Positions 52,976-61,701 of a DNA stretch of 64,000 nucleotides are shown in pieces. Both the position numbers and the translations under genes were made by a program. The notes beneath the pieces were generated by a model. It was not told the DNA's origin, did not search any database, and saw nothing but the letters and a program-made list of their open reading frames with translations. The stretch's first letter is position 1. Every line of letters starts with the position of its first letter. This stretch comes from Deinococcus yavapaiensis KR-236 (lineage in GTDB: Bacteria; Deinococcota; Deinococci; Deinococcales; Deinococcaceae): assembly GCF_003217515.1 (NCBI RefSeq), contig NZ_QJSX01000002.1, positions 21,242 through 85,241 on the forward strand, read 5' to 3'.

Positions 52976-53920
52976 ATGACCGCGCCTTCCTCTTCCGAAG
53001 CGCCCGCCGCGCCGTCGGCCCTCACGCCTCTGACCGCGAATCGCGCGATCCTCACGTACGTCGTCGGCGCGTTCGGCGGGCAGTTGCTCGTCGGGGCCTT
53101 GCTGCCGAGTCGCATCGGCCTCGCGCTGCTCACGGGCGGCGTGCTGTCGCTCGTGCTGTTCACGCTGCTGTTCCGACCCGCGCTGCGTGAATTCACGGCC
53201 ACGCCTCGTTGGCGCACCGCGCCCGACGTTCTCACGGCCCTCGGCGCGTTCGGCCTCGGCTTCGTCGCGTCACGCGGCCTCGCCGTGTTCATGCAGGCGG
53301 TTCTGCCCGGCAGCAGCGAGGCTCTGCAAAACTACAACTTGCAGTTTTCCTCGTCGGGGCCCGACTTGTGGTTGCTGCTCTTCGCGGGCGGTCTGTTCAT
53401 TCCTTTCGTGGAGGAGCTCGTCTTTCGCGGATTCGGTCTCGCGGGCTACGAGAAGTACCGGGGCGTGTTGAGCGGCGCGCTGCTCACGAGCCTGCTGTTC
53501 GCGCTCGTACACGGCGTGCCCGCCCAAGCGATCGCGGTGTTTCCCCTGGGCCTCGTCATCGCGCGGGCCGTGCAGTTCACGCGGTCGTTCTGGACGGGCG
53601 TGATCATCCACGCCCTCAACAACTCCCTGTCGCTTGGCGCGGCGGCCTTGCTGCTCGGCAACGAGACGTTCAGCGACTTGTTGCAAGGCGGCGCGGCCTC
53701 GAACGTCCGCATCGGCTTGGGAGCGGGCTTCGCCGGGCTGCTGATCGGCGGCTTGGCCCTCTTCGGCGCGTTCTCGTGGCTGAGGGTGCGTGGCGTTCCT
53801 GCCTTGCAGCGCGGCCCCGTGTGGTCGGCGAGTCTTGTCGTGCCGATCCTGCTGTTCGTTCTGGCCGCCATCGGAACGGGCCTTGGCGACCTCCTGCGTC
53901 CCTTGCTGCCGACGTCATGA
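52976..53920 (+). CDS. CPBP-family intramembrane metalloprotease
   Basis: 314 residues with about eight membrane helices. The active-site set is E146-E147-x3-R151 (VEELVFRG), H179 (LVHG) and H212-x2-N215 (IHALNN), so it should be active. It differs from the copy at 7756 in N-terminus and length. The substrate is unknown. Its stop overlaps the start of the YkvA gene (ATGA). Confidence 0.88.
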   Translation: MTAPSSSEAPAAPSALTPLTANRAILTYVVGAFGGQLLVGALLPSRIGLALLTGGVLSLVLFTLLFRPALREFTATPRWRTAPDVLTALGAFGLGFVASRGLAVFMQAVLPGSSEALQNYNLQFSSSGPDLWLLLFAGGLFIPFVEELVFRGFGLAGYEKYRGVLSGALLTSLLFALVHGVPAQAIAVFPLGLVIARAVQFTRSFWTGVIIHALNNSLSLGAAALLLGNETFSDLLQGGAASNVRIGLGAGFAGLLIGGLALFGAFSWLRVRGVPALQRGPVWSASLVVPILLFVLAAIGTGLGDLLRPLLPTS

Positions 53921-54339
53921 TCGCCAAGCTCAAGACCGCCGCGCGCCTCTTGAAGCGAGACGTCCTCGCCTTGTCCATCGCGGCGCGCGATCCGCGCACG
54001 CCCGCGCATGCCAAGCTGTTCGCCCTCTTCGTCGTCGCGTACGCCCTGAGCCCCATCGACCTCATTCCCGACTTCATCCCCGTGCTGGGGTATCTCGACG
54101 ACGTCATCCTCGTGCCGCTCGGCCTCTGGTTGGCGTTGCGCATGATTCCGGGCGACGTCATGACCGACGCCCGAGCGAAGGCCGCGACCATGACACGGCG
54201 CGGCAAGAGCGTCGTCGGGGCCTTGATCGTCGTGCTGCTTTGGGGCGTGCTCGTTGCCGTGGCGTGGTGGGCTTGGTCGAACCACGCCAAGTCGCCGTCT
54301 GCCATTGTGCCTATACACACAAGTGGGGCCGTGACGTAG
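53917..54339 (+). CDS. YkvA/DUF1232 membrane protein
   Basis: 140 residues. The DUF1232 core A-L-S-P-I-D-L-I-P-D-F-I-P-V-L-G-Y-L-D-D is intact near residues 43-62. A C-terminal membrane helix (VVGALIVVLLWGVLVAVAWWAW) anchors it. The function of the family is unknown. The frame from 53209 upstream is a shadow. Confidence 0.88.
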   Translation: MIAKLKTAARLLKRDVLALSIAARDPRTPAHAKLFALFVVAYALSPIDLIPDFIPVLGYLDDVILVPLGLWLALRMIPGDVMTDARAKAATMTRRGKSVVGALIVVLLWGVLVAVAWWAWSNHAKSPSAIVPIHTSGAVT

Positions 54340-54342
54340 CAT
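54337..54342 (+). promoter_or_regulatory. -10 box upstream of the ABC-2 exporter
   Basis: TAGCAT, 9 nt before ATG 54352; its TAG is also the stop codon of the YkvA gene. Confidence 0.4.
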
Positions 54343-54351
54343 TCTTGCCCA

Positions 54352-55167
54352 ATGTCAAGCGCCTCCTCCATGACGCCGATCCTCTTCGCCGAAATCGCTC
54401 GGCGCTCGGTGAGACGGCACTTCGCGTATCGTGCGGCCGCCGTCGCGGGGCTCGTCACGAACGTGTTCTTCGGTTTGCTGCGGGCGTCCGTGCTGCTCGC
54501 CTTGCTGGGCGACCGAGGCAGCGTGGACGGCCTCGACGCCAAAGCGCTCGTTACCTACACGGGGCTCACGCAAGCGATGATCACGTACCTCTCGATCTTC
54601 GGATGGTACGACCTCATGAACACGGTGTCGCGCGGCGAGGTCGCCTCGGACCTTCTGCGGCCCGTGAGCTTCCTCGGCTTCTGGCTCGCGCAGGACGTCG
54701 GGCGGGCCGTCGCGGGCCTCGTGTTGCGCGGCGCGACCCTCATGGCGATTTATGCCTTGCTGTTCGATATTTTCGTGCCGACCGACCTTCGCGCGTGGGC
54801 GGCCTTGCTGTTGTCGCTGGGCCTTGCCTTGCTGGTGTCCTTCGGCTTTCGCTTTCTCGTGAACCTCGCCGCGTTCTGGTCGCCGGACGCGCGCGGCATC
54901 GGACGCTTCGCGTTCACGCTCGGCATGTTCTTGTCGGGCTTTCTGATGCCGCTTCGCTTTTTTCCCGAGTGGTTGCAGACGGCGGCGAAGTTCACGCCCT
55001 TTCCGTCGATGTTGAACACGCCCGTCGAAGTCTACCTCGGCGTGCTGAAGGGCCGCGACCTGACGCTCGCGTTGCTCACCCAAGCCCTGTGGGCGGCCGC
55101 CTTGCTGCTGCTCGCCCGCCTCGTTTTATCTCGAGCGACTCGCAAGCTCGTTTTGCAAGGAGGTTGA
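54352..55167 (+). CDS. ABC-2 type exporter permease
   Basis: 271 residues with six membrane helices of the ABC-2 permease class (DUF990/YbbJ-like). A conserved YTGLTQAMITYLSIFGWYDLMN segment precedes helix 3. It pairs with the next permease and the ATPase at 55981 to form an exporter. The substrate is unknown. Confidence 0.85.
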   Translation: MSSASSMTPILFAEIARRSVRRHFAYRAAAVAGLVTNVFFGLLRASVLLALLGDRGSVDGLDAKALVTYTGLTQAMITYLSIFGWYDLMNTVSRGEVASDLLRPVSFLGFWLAQDVGRAVAGLVLRGATLMAIYALLFDIFVPTDLRAWAALLLSLGLALLVSFGFRFLVNLAAFWSPDARGIGRFAFTLGMFLSGFLMPLRFFPEWLQTAAKFTPFPSMLNTPVEVYLGVLKGRDLTLALLTQALWAAALLLLARLVLSRATRKLVLQGG

Positions 55168-55168
55168 C

Positions 55169-55978
55169 GTGCGGCACGCCTGGTCCACGTACCGTCGCCT
55201 GATCGGCGCCCAAGTGCGCTCCCAGTTGCAGTACCGCGTGTCGTTCGCGCTCGACGTGCTGTCCACGATGATGTTCACGGCGACGGAATTCGGAGCGTTC
55301 GCGCTCGTTCTCAACCGCTTCGGAAGCGTCGGCGGCTGGTCGCTCGGCGAGGTGGCGTTTCTGTACGGCCTCGTCGAGATCTCCTTCGCCTCCATGGACA
55401 TGCTGTTCGGCGGATTCGACGCGCCCTCGTTCGGGCAGCAGATTCGCAAAGGCACCTTGGATCAACTGCTGCTGCGGCCCGTGAGCCTCACGCTGCAAGT
55501 GTTCGGCTCGGATTTCGCGTTGCGCCGACTCGGCCGCGTCGCGTCGGGCGTCGTGGTGTTCGGCTTCGCGCTCGCCCTCTCGCCGATCGATTGGACGCTA
55601 TTCAAAGTCTTGTACCTGCCGCTCGTCGCCCTCGGGATGATTCTCTTCTTCGGAGGGGTGTTCGTCATCGGGGGCACGCTGACCTTCTGGACGGTGGAGG
55701 GCACGGAAGCCGTGAACGTCCTGACGTACGGCGGCAGCAACCTCATCGTGTACCCCATGAGCATCTACGAGGAGTGGTTGCGCCGACTGTTCACCTTCGT
55801 GATTCCGGCGGCCTTCTTGAACTACTATCCCGCCTTGTATTTTCTCGACAAGCCCGATCCGTTCGGCCTGCCCGAATTCGCGTCCTTCGTCGCACCCCTC
55901 GCGGGCGGCCTCGTCTTCCTCGCCGCCCTACTGTTTTGGAGGTTCGGTTTGAAGCACTATCAAAGCACGGGAACTTGA
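55169..55978 (+). CDS. ABC-2 type exporter permease
   Basis: 269 residues, six helices, related to the preceding permease (LSYGLVEISFASMDMLFGG-type segment at the corresponding place, VAFLYGLVEISFASMDMLFG here). GTG 55169 has AAGGAGG 5 nt upstream and starts 1 nt after the previous stop. It forms a heterodimeric permease with its neighbour. Confidence 0.85.
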   Translation: MRHAWSTYRRLIGAQVRSQLQYRVSFALDVLSTMMFTATEFGAFALVLNRFGSVGGWSLGEVAFLYGLVEISFASMDMLFGGFDAPSFGQQIRKGTLDQLLLRPVSLTLQVFGSDFALRRLGRVASGVVVFGFALALSPIDWTLFKVLYLPLVALGMILFFGGVFVIGGTLTFWTVEGTEAVNVLTYGGSNLIVYPMSIYEEWLRRLFTFVIPAAFLNYYPALYFLDKPDPFGLPEFASFVAPLAGGLVFLAALLFWRFGLKHYQSTGT

Positions 55979-55980
55979 CG

Positions 55981-56961
55981 ATGATCGAAGTCGAACATCT
56001 CAGCAAGCACTTCACGGTGCCCAAACGTCACGGTGGACGCCTCGGCGCCTTACGAACCTTCCTGTCGAGAGAACACGACGTCGTGCGCGCCGTGTCCGAC
56101 GTGTCGTTCAAGGTGGAGCGCGGCGAGATCGTCGGGTACCTCGGTCCGAACGGGGCCGGGAAGAGCACCACCATCAAAATGCTCGCGGGCCTGCTCGTGC
56201 CGACGTCGGGCACGTTGCAGGTGAACGGCGTCGTGCCGTGGCGCAGTCGGCGCGCCTTCGTCGCGAACGTCGGCGTCGTCTTCGGGCAGCGGACGACCTT
56301 GTGGTGGGACTTGCCCGTCATCGAGTCGCTCGAGTTGCTCGGACACATCTACCGCGTTCCGAAGCCGCGCTTCGAGGAGAACTTGAAGACGTTCACGGAG
56401 CTGCTGGCCCTCGACGGCTTCCTGAATTCGCCCGTGCGCTCCTTGTCGCTCGGGCAGCGCATGCGCGCCGATCTCGCCGCCGCCTTGCTGCACGACCCGG
56501 AGTTGCTGTTTCTCGACGAGCCCACCATCGGACTGGACGTCGTCGCGAAAGAGCGTATTCGCGAGTTCGTCGCGCACGTGAACGAAACGCGCGGCGTGAC
56601 CGTCTTGCTGACGACGCACGACCTCGCCGACGTCGAACGCCTCGCGCGGCGCGTGATGATCATCGACCACGGCCAGTTGCTGTTCGATGGAAAGCTCGCG
56701 GCGCTCCTCGCGCGTTTCGGCGGCGAGCGGCACCTCGTCGTGGAATTCGCCGAGCCTGTCGCTGATCCGACGGTGGAAGGCGCGCGGCTCGTGTCGAGCG
56801 ATTCCGTGCGCGCCGTGTTCGCCTTTCGTCAGGACGTGAGCGCCGCGACCGTCATCGCTCGCCTCTCGGCGCGCTACGGGGTGCGTGACCTCAGCGTGAA
56901 GGAACCTGACATCGAAGGCACCATTCGCGCGATCTACGAGGGTGGATTGCTGCACGCGTGA
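55981..56961 (+). CDS. ABC-type exporter ATP-binding protein
   Basis: A 326-residue ATPase with Walker A GPNGAGKST (55-63), signature LSLGQR (155-160), Walker B LLFLDEP (175-181) and H-loop H213. The signature is the LSLGQR form common in ABC-2 exporters. A ~80-residue C-terminal extension follows the core. ATG 55981 lies 2 nt after the permease stop. The frame from 55591 is a shadow. Confidence 0.92.
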   Translation: MIEVEHLSKHFTVPKRHGGRLGALRTFLSREHDVVRAVSDVSFKVERGEIVGYLGPNGAGKSTTIKMLAGLLVPTSGTLQVNGVVPWRSRRAFVANVGVVFGQRTTLWWDLPVIESLELLGHIYRVPKPRFEENLKTFTELLALDGFLNSPVRSLSLGQRMRADLAAALLHDPELLFLDEPTIGLDVVAKERIREFVAHVNETRGVTVLLTTHDLADVERLARRVMIIDHGQLLFDGKLAALLARFGGERHLVVEFAEPVADPTVEGARLVSSDSVRAVFAFRQDVSAATVIARLSARYGVRDLSVKEPDIEGTIRAIYEGGLLHA

Positions 56962-57123
56962 TCGAAGCCTGATCGCCCGCGCGAACTCCGCGAAGGCGAC
57001 CAAAACGGAAAAACCTCGTGCTGGAGCGCATCTTCGCGTGTAAGGTCGCGCTCGGACCAGTCACGCCGCGATCAGACCTCGCGGCGTACCTTGCGAACGC
57101 CAGAAGGCAAGGAGGTTTCACCC

Positions 57124-58746
57124 GTGCAACTCAAACGTTCCATCTCGCTCGCCAGCGTCATCCTACTCACCGCCACTCTCGTCGCCTGCAGTTCGGGCGG
57201 CACGTCCGCGCCGCCGCCAACGCCGCCTGCCAGCGGTGCGTTCGACCTCACCGTCTCCACCGACAAACTGCCCGTCATCACCGGGACGAGCGCGACCGTC
57301 ACGGTGAACGTCGCTCGGCAAGGCAGCTTCAACGGCCCCGTCTCGCTGTCGCTCGCGGGCTTGCCGAGCGGAGCGAGCAGCGCGCCCGTCACGATTGCCG
57401 AAGGTCAGTCGAGCGCGACGCTCACCGTGAGCGCGCTCGGAACAGCCTCGCACTCCCAGCCCACGACCGTGGCCCTCACGGGCGCGTCGAACAGCGGAAC
57501 CGTTACGAAGAACGTCACCGTCACCGTGCGCGGCCCCGCCGGAAGCCTCGACACGACCTTCGGCGCCAACGGAATCGCCGTCACGCCGATCGGGATCGGT
57601 GAGGACGTGCCGTACGCGATGGCCGTTCAAGACGACGGCAAGCTCGTCGTCGTCGGCAGCACCATGAACTCGACGACCTCGTCCGATTTCGCCGTGGTGC
57701 GCTACACGCGGGACGGCGCCCTCGATTCGACGTTCGGGCAAGGCGGCAAAGTCGTCGTTGACTTCGCCGGGAAGTCTGACATCGCCCGCGCCGTCGCCAT
57801 CGACGCTCAAGGCCGCGTCGTCGTGGCGGGCGGCGTCACGAGCGCCGCCGACAAGGAGCGCTTCGGCGTCGTGCGCCTCACGGCGACGGGCGCGCGCGAC
57901 GGCTCTTTCGGTCAGAACGGCCTGGCGACCTTGGATTTCGGCGGTGAGAGCCGCGCGCAGGCCGTCCTCGTCACGCCGAGCGCGATCGTCGTGGGCGGTC
58001 AAGCGACGGTCGACACCACGACGGGCGTCGACTTCGCCGTCGCTCGCCTCACGCAAACGGGCGCGCTCGACGCGTCCTTCGGGACGGGCGGCAAGGTCAC
58101 GACGGCCGTCGCGTCGGGCAACGGTGGAGACGCCGTGCGCGCCCTGGCCTTGCAAGGCACCCGCATAGTCGCTGCAGGTGGCGACGGCGACTTCAAGGCG
58201 GTGCGGTACACCACGGCCGGTGTGCTCGACGCCTCGTTCGCAGCGGGCGGCAAGCTCGGTACGGTCTTCGGCGGCGACATCGCCACGGTCAACGCCGTGA
58301 CCGTCGACGCTCAGGGACGGCTCGTGCTCGCGGGGCAACGCCAAAACGACACGGCGATCGTGCGCCTGAACGAAAACGGCGCGTTCGACGCCTCGTTCGG
58401 ATCGGGCGGCAAGCAAGTCGTGCCGATCAGCGCCGCCAATTGGGACGCCGCGACGGGCGTCGCCGTGCAAAGCGACGGCAAGCTCGTGCTGGGCGGCTGG
58501 GCGTACGAAGGCGGTTCCTCGGCGGGCAACTTCGCGGTGACGCGCCTCACGGCGAGCGGACAACTCGACGCGTCGTTCGGTCAAGGCGGCACGACGGTCA
58601 CGTCCGTCGCGCCGGGAAGCAAAGCGGACGAGGTGCGCGCCGTCGTCTTGCAACCCGACGAGCGAATTCCCGCTACGCGCGTCGTGGCGGTGGGCGTGCG
58701 CAACGACAGCAACCAGGACTTCGCCTTGACGCGCTACTGGCCTTGA
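57124..58746 (+). CDS. delta-60 repeat lipoprotein
   Basis: A 540-residue exported protein. The lipobox L-V-A-C (acylated C22) follows the signal sequence. An Ig-like domain (about 38-140) is followed by seven delta-60 repeats with the motif G-x-L-D-x-x-F-G-x-G-G, forming a beta-propeller-like array to the end. GTG 57124 has AAGGAGG 8 nt upstream. Such proteins are surface-exposed; the ligand is unknown. Confidence 0.9.
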   Translation: MQLKRSISLASVILLTATLVACSSGGTSAPPPTPPASGAFDLTVSTDKLPVITGTSATVTVNVARQGSFNGPVSLSLAGLPSGASSAPVTIAEGQSSATLTVSALGTASHSQPTTVALTGASNSGTVTKNVTVTVRGPAGSLDTTFGANGIAVTPIGIGEDVPYAMAVQDDGKLVVVGSTMNSTTSSDFAVVRYTRDGALDSTFGQGGKVVVDFAGKSDIARAVAIDAQGRVVVAGGVTSAADKERFGVVRLTATGARDGSFGQNGLATLDFGGESRAQAVLVTPSAIVVGGQATVDTTTGVDFAVARLTQTGALDASFGTGGKVTTAVASGNGGDAVRALALQGTRIVAAGGDGDFKAVRYTTAGVLDASFAAGGKLGTVFGGDIATVNAVTVDAQGRLVLAGQRQNDTAIVRLNENGAFDASFGSGGKQVVPISAANWDAATGVAVQSDGKLVLGGWAYEGGSSAGNFAVTRLTASGQLDASFGQGGTTVTSVAPGSKADEVRAVVLQPDERIPATRVVAVGVRNDSNQDFALTRYWP

Positions 58747-58762
58747 ACCCACGAGAAAACGT

Positions 58763-58800
58763 GAAGGAGCCGCCCGGAATCGTTCCCGGGCGGCTCCTTC
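58763..58800. terminator. bidirectional terminator
   Basis: A perfect 15-bp stem (58763-58777 with 58786-58800) has an 8-nt loop, lying between the delta-60 gene and the convergent HAMP gene. Confidence 0.85.
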
Positions 58801-58809
58801 GCGTGCCGG

Positions 58810-60276
58810 TCAGGCGCGGCGGCGGCGTTGGCGCAGACGTTCCATCGCGGATTCCAGCGAAAGGCGCATGCGCTCCAAGGCGCGCGCGAGGTCGCCGATC
58901 TCGTCGTTGCGCCCGACCTTCACGGGCGTGTCGAGCTGGCCGAGGCTGATCTTGTCGGCGGCCTGCACGAGTTCCTCGATCGGCTGGACGATGCGGCGAG
59001 CGGTGAACACGGCGAGCAGCACGGCGAGCGCGCCCATGATCGCGACCGCGAGGATGTTGAGCCACAAAGCGCGACTCGTGGCGTTCACGACTTCGTTGGT
59101 GATGACGCCCACGGCGACCGTGAAGAGCGGCGTCTGGCCGGGCGCCGGTTTCGCGCTGCCCGCGACGCGGCTGCCGTCACGCTCGTACACGCCGATGTTC
59201 TGCACTTCGTAGTGCGTCGTCATGACGCGCTGATTTTCGGGCGCGTTGATGCGTTGCTCCAGCAACTTGGCGGCGTCGCCGGTGTCCACACCGCTGTCCT
59301 TGAGCTGTTGCAGTTGCAGCTTGTAGCGGTCGGCGGGTCGGTCGTTGTACGTGTAGGTGCTTTCGCCCGGGTTGACTTCGATGAACTGGTTGACCTTCTC
59401 GCCGAGGAGGAAGTCGGCGTCCTCGTTCTTCGAGCGGAAGAACTGCAGGCCGTCGGGCGTGTTCACGGCGATGAAGCCCACCGATGGCTGCTGCAGCAAG
59501 GCGCGCAGCTGCGTGTCGAGCTGGTTGACGTCATCGATGTTCACGCTCGTTCCGACGGACGCCGCGAGGGCGGCGGCCGCGTCACGCGAAATCTGGTTGG
59601 TCACTTGTCGGGTGTTGAGGCCCGAGCCGATCGACGTGACGACCGCGTAGACGGCGAGCGGCACCAGCGCCGTGAGCAGCACGCGCTGACGCAGCGGGAA
59701 GCGGCGCTGCTTCGTCTCGGGCGCGGCTTCGGCGGGAACGTCGTCGGTGAAGGTGCGTTCGACGGTCGGGGTTTGCGTCACGGCGGGCACGGCGGCGCCC
59801 ACGTCGGAAATGCTCGGGGCGGCCATGACCGGCACGACGGGCGACGCGAAGGTCGCCGCAGGTGGGGGCGGTTCGGCGAGGGCGATCGCGGCGGGCGGCA
59901 TGACGTCCGCCGTGGTCACGGGCTCCGCGACGACGGCGGACGCGGCGGGAGCGAACACGGCCGCGCTGCTCGCCGAGGCGATGGACGCGGAGGGGGCGCT
60001 CGGCGCGGGCATCGTCGGGAAGGACGTGGCGGCTGTGGACGTCACGTCGTCGTCGGCGACCTCTTCGAGCGTCACGGGCAAGTTGAGCGCTTGGTACACG
60101 CCGAGAAGCTTCTCGGCGCGCCCTTTCGTGGTGGGCTTGAGCAAACGGCCCGCCTTGCGCGAGACGAGCTTTTGTGATTGCTCGGCGGGCAGGCCGAATT
60201 GATTGGTGAGGCGATCGGCGAGCTCGACGCGCAAGTCGATCGGAACGCTTCTGGCCAGTACGACAGTGTATTTCAT
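58810..60276 (-). CDS. HAMP-domain membrane signalling protein without output domain
   Basis: 488 residues. The N-terminal ~70 residues (VPIDLRVELADRLTNQFGLP...KLVSRKAGRLLKPTTKGRAEKLL) resemble the L7/L12 C-terminal fold; this is an inference. A Pro/Ala linker (70-185) follows, then TM1 (about 197-215), a ~170-residue extracytoplasmic region, TM2 (about 405-425) and a HAMP domain (425-475, ARRIVQPIEELVQAADKISLGQLDTPV). The protein ends right after HAMP: no kinase, cyclase or MCP domain is present. ATG 60276 overlaps the upstream stop (ATGA). Confidence 0.8.
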   Translation of the reverse strand: MKYTVVLARSVPIDLRVELADRLTNQFGLPAEQSQKLVSRKAGRLLKPTTKGRAEKLLGVYQALNLPVTLEEVADDDVTSTAATSFPTMPAPSAPSASIASASSAAVFAPAASAVVAEPVTTADVMPPAAIALAEPPPPAATFASPVVPVMAAPSISDVGAAVPAVTQTPTVERTFTDDVPAEAAPETKQRRFPLRQRVLLTALVPLAVYAVVTSIGSGLNTRQVTNQISRDAAAALAASVGTSVNIDDVNQLDTQLRALLQQPSVGFIAVNTPDGLQFFRSKNEDADFLLGEKVNQFIEVNPGESTYTYNDRPADRYKLQLQQLKDSGVDTGDAAKLLEQRINAPENQRVMTTHYEVQNIGVYERDGSRVAGSAKPAPGQTPLFTVAVGVITNEVVNATSRALWLNILAVAIMGALAVLLAVFTARRIVQPIEELVQAADKISLGQLDTPVKVGRNDEIGDLARALERMRLSLESAMERLRQRRRRA

Positions 60277-60713
60277 GCGATTCCTTTCGCGCGCACCTTG
60301 GCGAGGAAGGTGCTGCGTTGCGGTTCACGAAGGTCTTGGGCGACGCGGTACGCGAGGTCGGCGGCCGAGGCGGTCTCGCCGACTTCATCGATGGCGTCCT
60401 CGGCGATCACTTCGCCCATCGGCCCGACGAGGTTCACGGCGGCGTCCACGACGATATCGAAGGCGTCGGCGGCGGTCATGCTGGGCGTGCTGACGGGCGT
60501 CGGAACGACGGCGCGGTCCGTGAGGGTCACGCCGAGCTCGCGCTCGATCGCGCCGAGCGCCGACACCACCGTTCCGACCGAGAGGCTCAAGGCGTTCGCG
60601 ATGGCGCTCACGGTGCGGTGCCCGTCGATGAGGTCCGCAACGGGCCACAGCGCGAAGGGCAGCATGGCGTCGGCTTGCAAGGAGCGCGGTTGCGGAATGC
60701 TGGCGGCTTCCAC
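60273..60713 (-). CDS. small helical protein of the HAMP operon
   Basis: 146 residues. The N-terminal half looks like a winged helix (LIDGHRTVSAIANALSLSVGTVVSALGAIERELG). The C-terminal half is a separate helical domain (about 85-146) akin in pattern to the N-terminus of the roadblock protein at 40611. GTG 60713 begins 1 nt after the upstream stop, with GGAGG upstream. The function is unknown. Confidence 0.7.
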   Translation of the reverse strand: MEAASIPQPRSLQADAMLPFALWPVADLIDGHRTVSAIANALSLSVGTVVSALGAIERELGVTLTDRAVVPTPVSTPSMTAADAFDIVVDAAVNLVGPMGEVIAEDAIDEVGETASAADLAYRVAQDLREPQRSTFLAKVRAKGIA

Positions 60714-60714
60714 C

Positions 60715-61527
60715 TCAGGCCTCCCCGAGACTGCTCAACGCCCACAGCGGGTGGGCGCGCAAGGATTCGAGTCCGAGGTCGCCGGCGCGGCGTCCGGCTT
60801 TGTCCAAAAGCAGCGAGAAGGCGTCTCGCAACGCGGGCAGCAACTCTTCGGGCGCGAGGTCGTGCGTGACGGCGAGCTTGCCGTTTTCGTACACGACTTC
60901 ACGCGCGAACGGATCGAGGCACAAGTGGTCGTCGGCCAAGTCGAGCGCCGCCGCGCGCCACAAATTTTCGGCTGCCACGCTTTTCGCCGTGATCGACAAG
61001 GCTTGGTTGTAGAACTCCAGGATGGTCGTGTTGCTGATCGCTTCGAGCGAAGGTGCGATCAACGTCACGACGTCGTGCTCCGTCGGTTCCGGCCCGCCGA
61101 TCATCACTCCCGCCTGCCAATACGAATCCCCGACGCTCGAGCGAACGACGCCCGTGAACGCCTTGAACTTCAAGGTGGCGCGCAGCGTCGACCAGGGGGC
61201 ATTGGCGACTTGAGCGTCGGCGACGCGGCATTGCCACGCGAGCCGGGCGATGGCGGGCGACAAGGAGACGAGGCTCACGACCGCGCGCGGCATCATCCAC
61301 ATGAGGGTCGCGAGATCGGCGTCCGCGCTTTCGCTGTAGGCGCCGAGCACCGTGCCTTCGGCGAAGAGCACACGGGCACGCACGGCGCCTTGACGCAGTT
61401 CGAGCGCGCCGCTCATCCCGCTTCGCTGGGCGAGGTCCTGCAAGACTTCCGACCAAGGCCAGTAGTCCGTGGGCAGGAACGCGTAGATGGATTGTTCTCG
61501 AGGAACCTCGGGCCACACATGAGACAT
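60715..61527 (-). CDS. DUF4388-like signalling protein
   Basis: 270 residues with no signal peptide. A DUF4388-like segment, SGALELRQGAVRARVLFAEGTVLGAYSE (about 37-64), has the G-x-L...F-x-x-G-x-I/V pattern. A second copy-like region (GVVRSSVGDSYWQAGVMIGG) and a helical C-terminal half follow. DUF4388 proteins occur with gliding or polarity GTPase regulators. ATG 61527 lies 11 nt after TAGAAT. It is the first gene of the operon. Confidence 0.65.
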   Translation of the reverse strand: MSHVWPEVPREQSIYAFLPTDYWPWSEVLQDLAQRSGMSGALELRQGAVRARVLFAEGTVLGAYSESADADLATLMWMMPRAVVSLVSLSPAIARLAWQCRVADAQVANAPWSTLRATLKFKAFTGVVRSSVGDSYWQAGVMIGGPEPTEHDVVTLIAPSLEAISNTTILEFYNQALSITAKSVAAENLWRAAALDLADDHLCLDPFAREVVYENGKLAVTHDLAPEELLPALRDAFSLLLDKAGRRAGDLGLESLRAHPLWALSSLGEA

Positions 61528-61538
61528 GATTCTTCAGG

Positions 61539-61544
61539 ATTCTA
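61539..61544 (-). promoter_or_regulatory. -10 box of the HAMP operon
   Basis: TAGAAT on the minus strand, 11 nt before ATG 61527. Confidence 0.45.
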
Positions 61545-61606
61545 ACGGGTCTCACCGACTCCGTGCTGAGGGAGGAGGACACAGGACACGAACCGACGCC
61601 AACAGA

Positions 61607-61631
61607 AAAGGCACCCCCTGAGGGTGCCTTT
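61607..61631 (-). terminator. terminator after the bacilliredoxin-like gene
   Basis: A perfect 10-bp stem (61607-61616 with 61622-61631) has a 5-nt loop; the minus-strand tail TTTTCTGTT is U-rich. Confidence 0.75.
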
Positions 61632-61701
61632 ATGCTGCCGCGTTGCCGCTTACAAATTGCTTACAGATGACGAATTCTTCACACGAAACGTGGAAGGCCC
61701 G

